Assembly (NCBI GenBank): GCA_905178155.1
Contig: CAJINV010000001.1
Location: forward strand, 14,219,265-14,283,264
From: Amoebophrya sp. A120
Taxonomy: Eukaryota > Sar > Dinophyceae > Syndiniales > Amoebophryaceae
Length of the DNA stretch: 64,000 nucleotides
Reading direction: 5' to 3'
This document shows, piece after piece, positions 53,030 through 64,000 of this stretch. The notes under the pieces were generated by a model that saw only the letters and a list, made by a program, of their open reading frames with translations, ran no database searches and was not told the origin of the DNA. The translations under genes were made by a program, and so were the position numbers. The first letter of the stretch is position 1; every line of letters starts with the position of its first letter.

Positions 53030-56000
53030 CTGCTGAATTATCAACATCCGGTTCTGTCGAGCCACCTCTGGCGTCCTTGCTTTTTCCTCCCCTTTTGTCC
53101 TGCTCAAGAATCTTTTTCTGTTGCTTTTTCTCCTCCTTCATGATTCTATTCGATTTCCGCAAGGACGCGTTCATGGTGTCTTCCCCCTTCGAAAAGTCCT
53201 TGTAGAGTCTTTTCCCGAACGAGTGCAGCAACGCCAGGTCGTCCGTCGCCTCGTCGTCGTTGGGAGCAAACGGCAGGCGGTCGAAGAAGGTCATGGGATT
53301 CAAAATATCCACACCCGGGTCCACATACACGCCGTCGCGAAGACGGAAGACGTTCGCCTTGTCCTCCAAGTGCTCGGCGTCCGTGACCGGCACGGTATTG
53401 CCCTTACTGTCTTTCCGAAACAACTGGTCGCCTTTCTCTTTTTTCACCGGCTCTTTTCTACCTCGCTCTTTGTCCTTGGCTTTTTTGTCCTCCTTGTCGG
53501 CTGATGAGCTGGACTTCTTTTTCTTCTTTTCCTTGTCTTTTGCGCCGCTAGAGGGCGGCTTTGTCGCAAAGAAGTCTTCGTCGACGGAGCTTTCGCTGTA
53601 AGACTCGGGTTCGTCCGGGAGATTCCAATTTATCTTGCGTTCCCGCGGCCCTTTCGTTAAGCGCATCTTGTGTCGGTCGAGCCCCTTCTTCAGTCGGTCC
53701 CTCAAATTTTCCAGCTCAAATCGCATCCGCTTCTCCAACGCGCTCTCGAGGTCAATGTGTACGGGAATTGCGGTGCGGAGCGTCGCGCCATTGCCGTCCA
53801 GGTGCATCACGTTGTGCGCCGGCACGGTGATCGACGTGACTATGTTCGGTCGCTGCTTGTCACACGTCACCGGCAACTCCTTCGGCGGTCTGGTTTTCTT
53901 CTGGCCCTGCTGCTCGATCTGCTCCGCCTCCTCCTGCTCAAGGGCCGCGACCTCTCCGTCGTGGTCTGTAACTGTAGCGCCCCCGTTCGCCGCCTGCTGC
54001 TCTGCGTGTTCGCCTGGAGGTTGCTGCTGTGGCGATGCTGGATTCGGTTCTGCGGTAGGGCTTGGTGGACCTTGAGGCTGATCAACTCCGTTGGTACCGG
54101 CAGCCTCCGTAGCGAGGATCTGTCCGTCAGGTTGCTGAGCATTCTGTGCGTCAGCAGTGGTGTCGTCGAAGAAAAGAAATTGAGGACGAAGCTGCGTCTT
54201 CTCGCTGGCGTTAGGGTTAGGCTCGCCCCTCGAAGGATGAACAGCGTTGGCGCAATTTTTACCTTCCGCATCAGGAAGCATAGTACCTTTTGCAAAGTCA
54301 TTTTCCTGAGCTGCGATGATTGGCGAGACGGCGCCGACATAGCCTCCACTCGAGCGACCCAGCGACCGTGATCGCCTGCTTCTCGCAGCACTGGCAGGCG
54401 GTGTAACGCCGCCGAAGATGATTGAGTCTTTGCTTGTGCTGGAGTTGTTGGATGAAGCTGCCCTGTCTGCAGGAGTGGCGATTAGAGGAGGACCTTCACG
54501 AGGATTCCGCAAAGGTGTTTGCGGAGCAGACGCAACCGGTACAACCGGTGAAGCGAGATCTACTTCTCTCGCACCTGTACGACCAGAAGAACGAGGTGAA
54601 TCAAGGTCGTTAAGTCCTCCTGCAAGGCCCTCTGAGTCTGAAGAGGTCGCGTCAAGAACATCCTCATCTTGCACTTGCTCCTCGCTCGCGGAAGGCGACG
54701 AGACACCCCCCACGAAACTGGCCAAATGATCCCCTTCGTACATGTCAACTTCTTTGATGTTTTGCGCTTTTTGGTTCGCCGCAAAAAAAGCCCGTTGCAT
54801 GTCTGTCAGATTTTCCAAGCCCTTCCCGAATTCGGTCGTCAACACGAGCGCCTTCTCCATGTCCGTTCTTCGATCCCCGATCTGCTGCAGCACCGCGGCT
54901 TCCGCCTTCGAGAAGTAGCTCCGCTCCAGCATCACCATCTTTAGGGCCTTCTCCATGTCCCCGAACCCGTCCAACCCACCGTACATGTAGATTTCCTCCT
55001 CTTTCTGGTTGAACTCGCGATGGACAACCTTGTCCGTTCCCTTCAGCTTCGCCCGCGCTTTGGCAAAGCGCTTCTTCCGCTCCTCGTCTTCTTTCTGTTT
55101 CTCAAACTGCTCCTGCCGCTTTCTCGTTTCCTCCTTGAGCAGAAACTTTTGCCTCATCTGTTCGCCCTCACGGTGCTGCTTTTTCAACCCAAGGTACGCT
55201 TTGCGCTCGTGTTTCTCGCGGGGAGCCGTGTTCTCGCTGAAGGATCCCCAAGCTTCGCCGCTCCGCTCGTATTCCTCGTGAAAGTACTGCCAAACGAGCA
55301 CGCACTTCGGCCGAAAAATCTTCAGCAGGTCCCGAACTTTCTCGATCTCCCGCTCCAGAACCCGAACCGAATTCCTTCGGTAGTACCGGCTGCGGATGTG
55401 CACCGCACGCCGCTTCCAGAAGGAAACCAGCAAGAGAAAGGCTCTGCTGCTGAGCCAGTGCGCGGAGTCCGGCAGCGCGTGGTCAGGAAGAATGCCGCGG
55501 AGGCGGCGCGGCGCTGTTTCAAGTTTTTCGAACACATAGCTCGTCCAGGTTAATACCGCTTGCGTTTCGCCGTCCTTAGTGGAGACGGCAGCAGCTTCGT
55601 CTCTCCCCCGGAAAGCATTCTCCACACCGTAACGCAGCTCCGGGCGTCTTGGCTCGAACAAGATCGAGCTTTCATCAAAGGATCTTGTCGTCATCTTTCC
55701 CGCGCGCTTCGGGTCCTTCCTGACCAAAAATTCGGTCCTCGAGGGAATTCCCTTGTTCTGGACGGCGTTGATGATCTGAGACACGTTTGTCAAAAGTCGG
55801 AACTTCGAGAACGGAGCCGCGAGATCGAGTGTGCCGGGGGTCTGCTGGGAGCCTGGCGGGATCATCAGCCCAACGATGGAGTCACCGGTTTGCAAACCGA
55901 ATTTCCCTGCAAAGGTCGAGGAAAAGCGATGCTCGTCGTGCTCGGGGACAGTTAGACGGATTGTCGTCGATGCCATGGTTTCAAACTTGAAGCCCAGCTC

Positions 56001-59000
56001 GACGGTAGTTGGTTTTTGATGTTGACCCTTAATATTTCGTGCCTCGTCCTCTTTTAGCCGATCGTACGACAAATGGCGGTACTGCTTGTGAATCGAGCGA
56101 GGCAAAAACCAGAAGCTGCACACCGGCTTCCCGAATTCCGTCGAGATTGCCTTTTCAATGCGGCGCATGATCGCATCCTCCGGATTCTGCCCGTGCCACG
56201 ACGCGACGTTCTCCACCGGTGAACCTGAAACAAGCGCAAGCAAATCGCCGACACGAATTCCGTACTGCTGCGTTTTGCTCAGCTCCTCCGTCGGGCCCGC
56301 CGGCGGCGCAGTCCAGGTAACGTGCACGTAGGGGAAGCCACTCCAATCCAGCTCGAAGCCAAACAACTTCTTGATTTTTTCACAAGCCGTCAAACTCCCG
56401 TCGTGCACTGCCGCCTCGTCAATCAGATGCTGTTTCCAACCGACTAAGCCAGACTTACCCGGGTTCGCCTGAGCGGCCGCGAGAAACACTCGCAGCAGCA
56501 TCGGTGGTGGCGGAGGCCCGAGGGTGAGCGGGCGAAAGTTTCTTTTGTACTTTTTCGTGTTGCCTGAAGTGACGTCATAGTTTGCATCGCCCTCTTCAGG
56601 ATGTGTGTCTTTTTCCCCGCCCCCCGCTGCTTGCTCGTCAAGACACTCAAGTGCGTCCACCATGACGATCCGCGGGTTGAGAACGTCTGGCTCTTCGCGA
56701 AAGTACTGCAAGGACGGATCGCCGCAGGACTTTAGGCTTTTTGCGGAGATGATCTCAATTTGCTTGTTCCTACGATTGTTCGCGATCCCGTTGTCCACGT
56801 CAGAGTCCATGACGAGTGGATACCGGAAAGCAGTGAGAGTCGCAAGCGTGTCAAGCTCCAATCGGCGCTGCTGGAATTCTTGCTTCTGTTCAGGCGGTAA
56901 ATCATCAAACTGGTCCAAGTCGTCTTCCAAATTGCCGTCGGATTCGTCAACGATTCTCTGAAAGTGCATCCCAACTTCATGCAGCGGTCCCGCACAAAGC
57001 GGGTCCGCAAGCAAACTCCTGTGCAGCCGTGTTCCCGTGGCCAACAGTTGCGTATGTTGAATGCCGTGCGTCACAAGGTACTCGCGATTGCACTCGACCT
57101 CACCCGTCACCCAGTCCAGCTGCAGTGGCTGCCGCCAAAACTTTTCTCCGATTGTCTCCTGCACGTATCGGCCGCAGGAGCTCTGGAGTAGCTCCGGAAT
57201 CTCCCGCTGCGCTCGGGAAACTGTGGACTCGGGGGGCAGCTGTGCATCTTTCCCTTTTCCTTTCTTTTTTCCGCCGGGTTTCTTTTTCTTTCCTTTGCCT
57301 GCTTTGTTTTTTCCAACTTTGCTTTTGCTACTTTCTTCGTCCGGGAAAAAGATGAAGGGCGCACCACCGTGGCCATGCTCACTCCAACCGTCACTGTCAC
57401 TGAAGATCCTTGCCGGCGCATCAGCATAAACCGTGTCGTCCTGCTCGAATGTGGAATTATCTGTATCTCGGTAAAAGAGAAACGCATCTTGATCTTCGTC
57501 AGCACCGAGCGCGGGTCCGCTAGGAGAGAAAGCTTTTCCCTTCTTCTTGGTTTTCCCCGTTCCCTTCCCATGTGCGGGTAGTACTTCTCCATTGTCATTC
57601 ATGTTAGCCTGGTGTGTCATCTTTTTGCCTTCGCCTTTTTTCATCTTATTTGCGCCGGCGGCGGCCCCGGCGCCCGGGGCCCCGTCGTTCGAATTTTCAT
57701 TCACGTCCTCCGGTGGAAGAGGCTCCTCAAACGTCAGACCGCCAGCCAAGTACCCGTCGACCAAACGAGTTAGTCTTGATGGCGTAGGCTCTTCGCCTTG
57801 CTCTTGCGCAGTGTTCTTTGTAGAACCAGCTCGAACTGCTTCTGGAGTTGTCCCCTTAGTAGAAGTCTGGTTCAGAATGCTTCTCTTCGGCTTTGTCGCC
57901 GTATTTTTCGGCAGAACAGACACTGCTGCAAGCCGCGAGCTCGCTGTCCAGGAGGAAAAAAGCTCGTCGACCAGCGCAGCCCGGCCTACCGCTTCGCTTT
58001 TCTTTTCCACAAAGTCCTGGACCAAATCTTCTGCGCCCACGGGTCCTCGCACGAAGTCAAGAAACCGCCCGTTTTGGTTGAAGAGATCGAACCTGGTCAC
58101 GCTCGACGGCTCTGCTCTCGACGGCGTGCGGACCGCTTGGCTCAGCGTGAAATCTCGCAGGAGCTGGATCAGGGCAAGCCGGCTTTTGTCCAGGCTTTCT
58201 CGAGCAACGATGCGCAAGACGTCCGGCGTAGCCAGGCTGCTAAAATTGTCTGTGCGCAGTTTCGAAACTTCCCTCCTCTTTTGCTGGCTCGCCCGGGGGC
58301 TCTCCGGCATCCTCCCGAGAAACGTCTCCTCTAACTCCCACTCGAGTCTCATTCTGGGCTGCCGCAGTGTGATAGCGATGATCGCAGATGACCCAGCTAG
58401 AGCATTTCCATCCTCGTCGTCATCAACATCTTCGCCCCAAAACTTCCCGCCATCGCCGCTCTTCTGCATGTCGGCGGGAAGTAGTTCTTCGCTTGCAAAC
58501 AACTGACTGAGCTTGTCCTCTGGTGAAGAGCCCACACTAGTCCCTCCATCAGGTGCTCCCTCGGTCTCTTTCTGCGGCACGAACAGTTGTCTGCGAACGC
58601 TCGGTATTTCTAGGAAGTCCAGATCGGCTACTGCTGCGGCCAGGTCACTGTCGCCATTGTCAGTGTTCTCTGCGCCAAATTTCGCAAGCAAACCGCCCAG
58701 TCCGTAGCTCGCACCCGCTTTTTTTGAGGTGCGGCGCACACCGGCTTTGATAGCTTCCAAGGTCGGGGTGGAGGCGGCAGAGGAGCCGGATATTGCGTCC
58801 TCCTCAGCAAGATCATCTTCGCCCGACTTTTTCTTCCGCCTCAGCAAGGGGTCGTCTTCATCCAGATGCGTCCCCAGTGCCACGTACAGAGACGGCGCTG
58901 AACAAGTAGAAGTGGCTCCCTCTTTTTTGCTCCGCGCAGCCACGTAGACACGGTCCGCAGCGTCGGGGATCTGCAGCACCGCGTCTTCCAGATCATCCAG

Positions 59001-62000
59001 TGCTTGATGCTCAGGAGAAGCGGCGGTGTTTGCAGTTTCCGCCACTGCGTCAGCGGTGAGAGGGAAAACGTCCAGACTTCCCAATAGAATGTTCGCGCGC
59101 AGCAGACGGTGCTTCTGGGCATGCAGAAAGAAAAGGTTTTGAAAAAAATCCGAAGTGTCGTGCTGGCGCTTGCATCTGTAGTTCAGGTGGAGATGGTTCG
59201 ATTTATTACTGTCTCGTGAGCCGGTCGTTTGCGAAGTTGGGTTTTTCATTCCAACTCCGGAAATCGCATTAGCGAGGTTTCCGCGCAGATTTTTCGCAGT
59301 GGTCTGAATCCCGTCTTGTTCAGCACCAGTACTTGCGCCGGCTTGAATCGTGTGCCACTTTTGAAGAAGCTGCGACTCCGGATGTAGCCAAGCGAAGAAA
59401 TCGTGCCTCTTAGAGGTAGAACTGGCTTCGAGCAGATGAAGGTCAAACAAGGGAGAAGAAACGTTGTCTCCCAAGCCGCCTTCCAGACAGCGCCGGAAAC
59501 CCTTGCGAAGAAGATCGCAGCGCGTGCGCAGAACCTTCTCGGCAGCACTCTTTTCCGGAAGCGTGCGAGGAGTGCTGGCAATTCGATAAGTCTGTAAGCG
59601 CAAGTCCAAAGTTTCCAACACTAGTCGACGGAAGGAGATCTCGACGGCACTCCTGTCAGTCACAGAAACCGTCGGAGACAACTGTAGAGCTGGACCAGAA
59701 GCGGCAGTTTGATCTTTTGGATCCTCATTATTTGTTCGCGGAGCAGTCTTCTTCTTCATCTTTCGCGCGATTGCAAGCTCCGCGACAGAATTGCTACTAC
59801 TTGCCCCATCATCTGACGCTGCTACTGCCGGCATTCTGTGCCGCCCCTCTACCAGCTTTTTCGTTCTAGCTTTCGGCACTGATTTCCGCTGTTGCGCGGA
59901 CGACGACGGCGATGAACTTTTCGGACTTGTTTTCTTCTTGTTTCTAGAAGACTCCGCTTTTGCGCGAAGCATGGACTTGGTGATGTCTTTTACGTCAAGG
60001 GACATTTGCAGTGGGTCGTCTTCTAAATGTTTGTTCAAACTCGCCGCAGCCTTCGCCACCTTCCGTGCTGCATCCTCCCGTTGCGCTAGCGTCCGGCCCT
60101 TTTTGAATTTCGCCATCTCCTTCTGCAGAGCCTCGTGTTTCTTCCTGGCCTCCTCTGCGTGCTCCTCGGCCTTGCGTTTCTTCTCCTCCCGCTTATCAAT
60201 CATCTGTTGCTTGAGCCGCTTATCCAACTCGATTTGTTCCTCCAGATGCATCACAAAATACTTTGCCTTTTCCATGTCGCTGATGTCGGTCCGGGCGAGC
60301 GTCTCCTGCTCTTGCTTCGTCGTAAAGTAGCTGTGCTTCTTCCGCATTTCGTAGCGCATCCTCTCCAGCGCGGCGGCTTGCTCCATGTCCGTTTTTCCGT
60401 CGGTTTCCATTTTCTTCATCAGTTCCTCTTCCTTCTGCGAAAATGGATTGAAGACCTGGTCGCCCTTCGGGTCTTCGATCCGTCGAAGGCGAGCCTTCCC
60501 GGCGACGGCGACCGTATCCCATTTCGTCGGATAGTAGAAGGTGGTGGGGTCGCGTTGGCTTTTGACCATGCTGCGCGGGAAACCTCTTTCTCGGCGAACG
60601 AGCAGCTGTAGTGGCGGGCGGTGGGAGGCGTCGATCGCTTTTTGAAGAGCATCTCGATTCTTCCCATCTTCCAACTGCCCATTATCCCAGGCCATCACCA
60701 AATCGCCCTCCTCAAGCCCGTTCGTAGACGCCCAGGACTCTCCTTGAACGAGAGACGCCAGCTGTCCCATCACGGAAGCGCTACCGAGCGAAATTTCGCC
60801 CAACGTCAGTGACTCAATCCTCTTTTTGAGATCTGCCGCCTTCGCTGCTCTCTCGGTGGCCGGCGTTTGTTGCTCCGTCTCCTCATCAGCCTTGGGCTGT
60901 GCAGCTGCGGCTCCGACCGCCGATGAGGTTAAGTAAAACCCCACATCGTAGCCGCCGCTCATTAAAGCATCAAACGCAATTCCAGGCAATTCCAGTTGCA
61001 CGTACTGCGACAGGAACTTTTTCCGCAGAAACGCGAAGGAATAGACCGCTGGCGATTTTTCATCTTTTTTTTCTTCTTTTTTTTCTGACATCTCGTTGAC
61101 CCGCACCCAGCGCAGCACGTCCTTCCCCCGTTGCTGCAACTTCCGAACGATGGCCGCGTCCGGGTCGATCCCGGGCCACTGCGCCACCGCCGTCACCGGG
61201 TAACCCGCGACGGACAGCAAGACATCGCCCTCTTCGACTCCGATCCCCGCTGCCTTGCTTTGCTTTTTCGTCTTTTTGTCTTTCTTCGTGTTCACGTGCT
61301 GCACGGTCACGAGGGGAAAGCGCTGCCAGTCCAGCACAAATCCAAACAGCTTCAGCATCTTCTGTGCGCCGGAAGCGTACGCGTCCTGCAACGCCTTCAC
61401 GTCGACCTTGCGCTCCTGCCAACCGATGAGTCCCAGGTCAAGGTGCGCCGGCGTGAGTTTCAGCAAATCCGTTGTTTTCCCGACGGTTCTTCTCAACCGG
61501 TCCTCTTCTTCCTGGCTGATTTGAAGGTCTTCGCGTTCATTCAGATCCAAGCTCTTGTCAAAATCCTCAGTAACAGGTTCGAGCTCTGCTTTCTGCCTCC
61601 CAGAGGACTTCGTGGCCTTCGGGACGAGGAGGGGAAGCAGAAACGGCGCTTGCTGCAGCAGGTTCCGCGCCTCTGCATCGCCATCCCCTTTCAGAGTTGC
61701 ATCTGGCAAATTTCGCCAGGCTTCCGGAAGACGGACTGCGCGTCGCCGCTCTCCCCGCTTCTCGCGAATTTTGAGAGACTCGGGGAAGTCCTCGCTCGGT
61801 CTGAAGACGAGCAAATGCAGCGGTCTTGGGCCTCGCATCTGCGACAAGTACTCATCCCGGAGAAACTCAGGACCGAGGTCAACAGTGGGCGTTGATGAAA
61901 GAGCATCAGCTTCGCTTGTTGCTGCCGCGACGTCGCTTCCCACGGCCGCGGCGCCCGCCGCGCCCGGAAGGATTATTTCGACGCTGCCGACTTTCAAGTG

Positions 62001-64000
62001 TTTGTACGAATAGACGGAAAACTCGTTTGCAGCTAGAATCCGATCACCGGGACGCAAGCCTCGACGCGGCCCCCAAAGCATGCTGTGAACAGCGGTGCGA
62101 TGCCGCCTCGCGCGGATCCGGTCATCTGTAACCTCAATCCCAAGGTCGCCGTCGGTCGCCCGCAGTTGCACAAACTGTCCCTCGCGCTGCTTCGAGAGGA
62201 AAGAGAGGACGAATCTTTTGACTGCCAGTGCGGTCGTTGGTTCCTTCGCAGCTGTGCTAGCCACTTCAGACGTTTTTTGCTGATCTTTCTTCTTTTTCTT
62301 CTTCTCCCCCCGGCGGTCGATGCCTACAATCTCGCCCTCTTTCTGCATCAAAGTTCGGAGTAGCGCCTCGTTCGGATCACCGCCCACCAGGTCTGCGATG
62401 TTGTCAACCGGAAAGATCTCTTTTCCGCGAGCAGCGTCCTGATATTCTAGAAACAGACCGATAAACACATCTCCAATTGCACACGGAATAATCGGTCGGC
62501 CCTCGTTGGGCGCCAGACTGTCAGCTTCGAATCCCCGCTCGACGTGGGAAATCCTGACACGCGGGAACTCTCGCCAGTCGAACCGCAGACCGGTTAAAAG
62601 TCGCAGTCGCTCGCCTGCGGGCACAGCCGGGTTTTCGTACCGCGCCATATTCTGTCCACTGCTGCCATAGCGGATGCTCAACGACTTCAATCCGAAGGCC
62701 GCATGATCCTCACTGGTAGCACTGAGTCCTGTCAAATGTGACAGTAGAAACGGCTGCGGCCCTTGGTTTTCTGCACGGCCCAGGGCCAGGCGCGCTCGCG
62801 CTGACAAATCTCGCCGACCAGCAGGTTGAACCGCCCCAAGATGCTTGTGTTTGTGTTTATTGTTCCGCACCTTCCGCTTTTCTGCGGCATCCAAACTGGT
62901 GTGAAACAAAAATTCTTGCTGCGCTTCGGACATGTGAAACAGCCAGGAGCAGACGTCCGCAGTCGTCGTGTACCTCCAGCGCTCGCTCTGCAGCCTGTAG
63001 ACGTGAGCGATGTCGTCAGTCAAGCGTGTCAGATTACTCCGAATCACGTCGTCCATTTGCAAAGTTGAAACTTCGTCGGTACTGGAGTACTTCAATGACT
63101 CTGCCTCCCGGGTGCCGAAATCTGGGTGCAAGCGGAAACTCCAGCGGAGATCGTCGTCGATAAAGCGAGAGCCACCTCTGCGCATCTTTGCGAGCTCGGC
63201 GTACTCCAGCAGCCACTGCCGGATCGAGGCGAAACGGTTCCGCTTCTCGTTTCGCGCGATCAAAACGGAGAAGTACCTCGAGCTGTCTTCGGGTCTGTCG
63301 GCAGGCACGAACTCTGACGCAGCAATGCCGTCATCAGTGTCCTCATCTGCATTGCCTCCGAGTGGATCGGTGGAAGTGCCAGTTGTTTTTTGCGTCTTGT
63401 CCTTCGTAGACTGTAGCTTCTCACTTTCATCTTTTTCAGATACCACAACTCCAGGCGTTGCTGAAGCAAGATACAGGCCTCGCTGAAAGAAGTGGGCGGC
63501 AATCACCGCAAACGACGAGACGCGCGCGATTTCGAAGGTGTAGTCCTCGTCGTCTTGCTCGTCGGCGCCAATCGATTTCATTGTGGCATTGAAAGCGAAT
63601 GGGTCTTGGTCCAACAGCGCTGCTTTGAATCCCCGCCGCGTGTAGATATTTTTCAGAGACTGGTCCAGGACCTGCGTCGGCTTTTCCACAAATTCACCAT
63701 CTTCGCCGACGAGCCCTGCGACGGAGGCATCTCTCACCGCTTTGTCCGCGCCTGCAGCAATCAGAGCGGCGGAAGGTTTTTCATCTTTTGGCTTTGGCGA
63801 TTGCGACTCTGCCTCTACGACTACAGCAGGGTGAGGGTGACCCAGCTTCTTATTTTTACCTTTCCCTTTCCCCTTTGCCTTTGCTGGTTTTTGCCCCGCC
63901 GGTTCTACTTTCCCTTTTCCCTTCAGCTTCGACGACGGTGTTTTCGCCTTGGAGGTTGTGCCAGGCGGTGAAGATGTGCTCCGACTCCCGCCGCGGCCAC
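53030..64000 (-). CDS. Giant PDZ-like repeat protein, more than 3600 residues (5' end outside window)
   Basis: One open exon of about 11 kb runs from the right edge to a canonical GTGAGTG donor at 53029. The edge end is Lys/Gly/Pro low complexity (KAKGKGKGKNKKLG). Three copies of a two-part module follow. Part one is (L/F)GFxLDWxxFPxVxV with a later GIxxGDxL and VxxVAxWxGxxP, at about 62390-62620, 61100-61370 and 56100-56380. Part two has a GLxxGDxI/V core at about 61960-62200, 60560-61020 and 55690-56020. The G-(I/L)-xx-GD turns resemble PDZ carboxylate-binding loops. Two coiled-coil blocks with a repeated DMEKA motif lie near 60220-60450 and 54780-55000. Other stretches are disordered. It looks like a scaffold; partners unknown. 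No introner occurs in 11 kb. Confidence 0.75.

Noticed and set aside
57547-58506. Plus-strand ORF of 319 codons opposite the giant gene
   Set aside because: Antisense shadow with Ser/Arg/Pro-rich text; the minus frame is open for about 11 kb.
1-64000. tRNA, rRNA, CRISPR arrays and bacterial operon signals
   Set aside because: None seen on either strand; the introns and protein families show nuclear eukaryotic DNA.

Overview
This is a eukaryotic nuclear window, gene-dense for a eukaryote. It holds about fifteen protein genes, and every one I can support lies on the minus strand. The best guess is a flagellated alveolate, most likely a syndinian (Amoebophrya-like) dinoflagellate. That is inferred from the compact co-oriented layout, from a ciliary transition-zone gene (CC2D2A), and above all from introns that behave like mobile introner elements. 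No rRNA, tRNA, CRISPR or bacterial feature was recognised.

Layout from left to right (transcription runs right to left). 1-9801: CC2D2A homologue, 3' end outside the window. 10763-13642: unknown protein with a hydrophobic C-terminal segment. 14278-16187: calcineurin-like phosphoesterase. 16815-17957: VAMP/synaptobrevin-type R-SNARE. 18712-22902: intronless 1396-residue protein with an internal aldo-keto reductase domain. 23925-25103: DUF1826 protein. 26264-26749 and 27033-27389: two small genes. 28732-31028: coronin. 32046-41011: giant TPR/DUF4470-like protein. 41939-44911: 990-residue unknown. 46511-47589: mitochondrial carrier. 48340-50664: acidic unknown. 51073-51747: small unknown. 53030 to the right edge: intronless protein of more than 3600 residues with PDZ-like repeats.

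The central finding is a set of 18 short intronic elements (112-409 bp). Each begins TAT/TAC and ends ATA/GTA on the coding strand, has terminal inverted repeats, and is usually flanked by a 5-bp direct repeat of exon sequence. Removing the element plus one repeat copy restores an open frame each time. In five genes it also rebuilds a recognisable conserved motif: the R-SNARE core, the GGNHD motif of the phosphoesterase, the coronin PRKS segment, the CC2D2A C2 region and a TPR helix. Most have no usable GT-AG pair at the frame-correct junction. Ordinary GT-AG introns occur in the same genes, so two intron classes coexist. The elements have several unrelated terminal-repeat families but share the same ends and duplication length.

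The genes do not form one pathway. They are housekeeping or cell-structure functions (cilium gate, membrane fusion, actin, mitochondrial transport) mixed with large lineage-specific proteins. Exon limits marked approximate were read by eye from reading frame, splice motifs and remembered family alignments.
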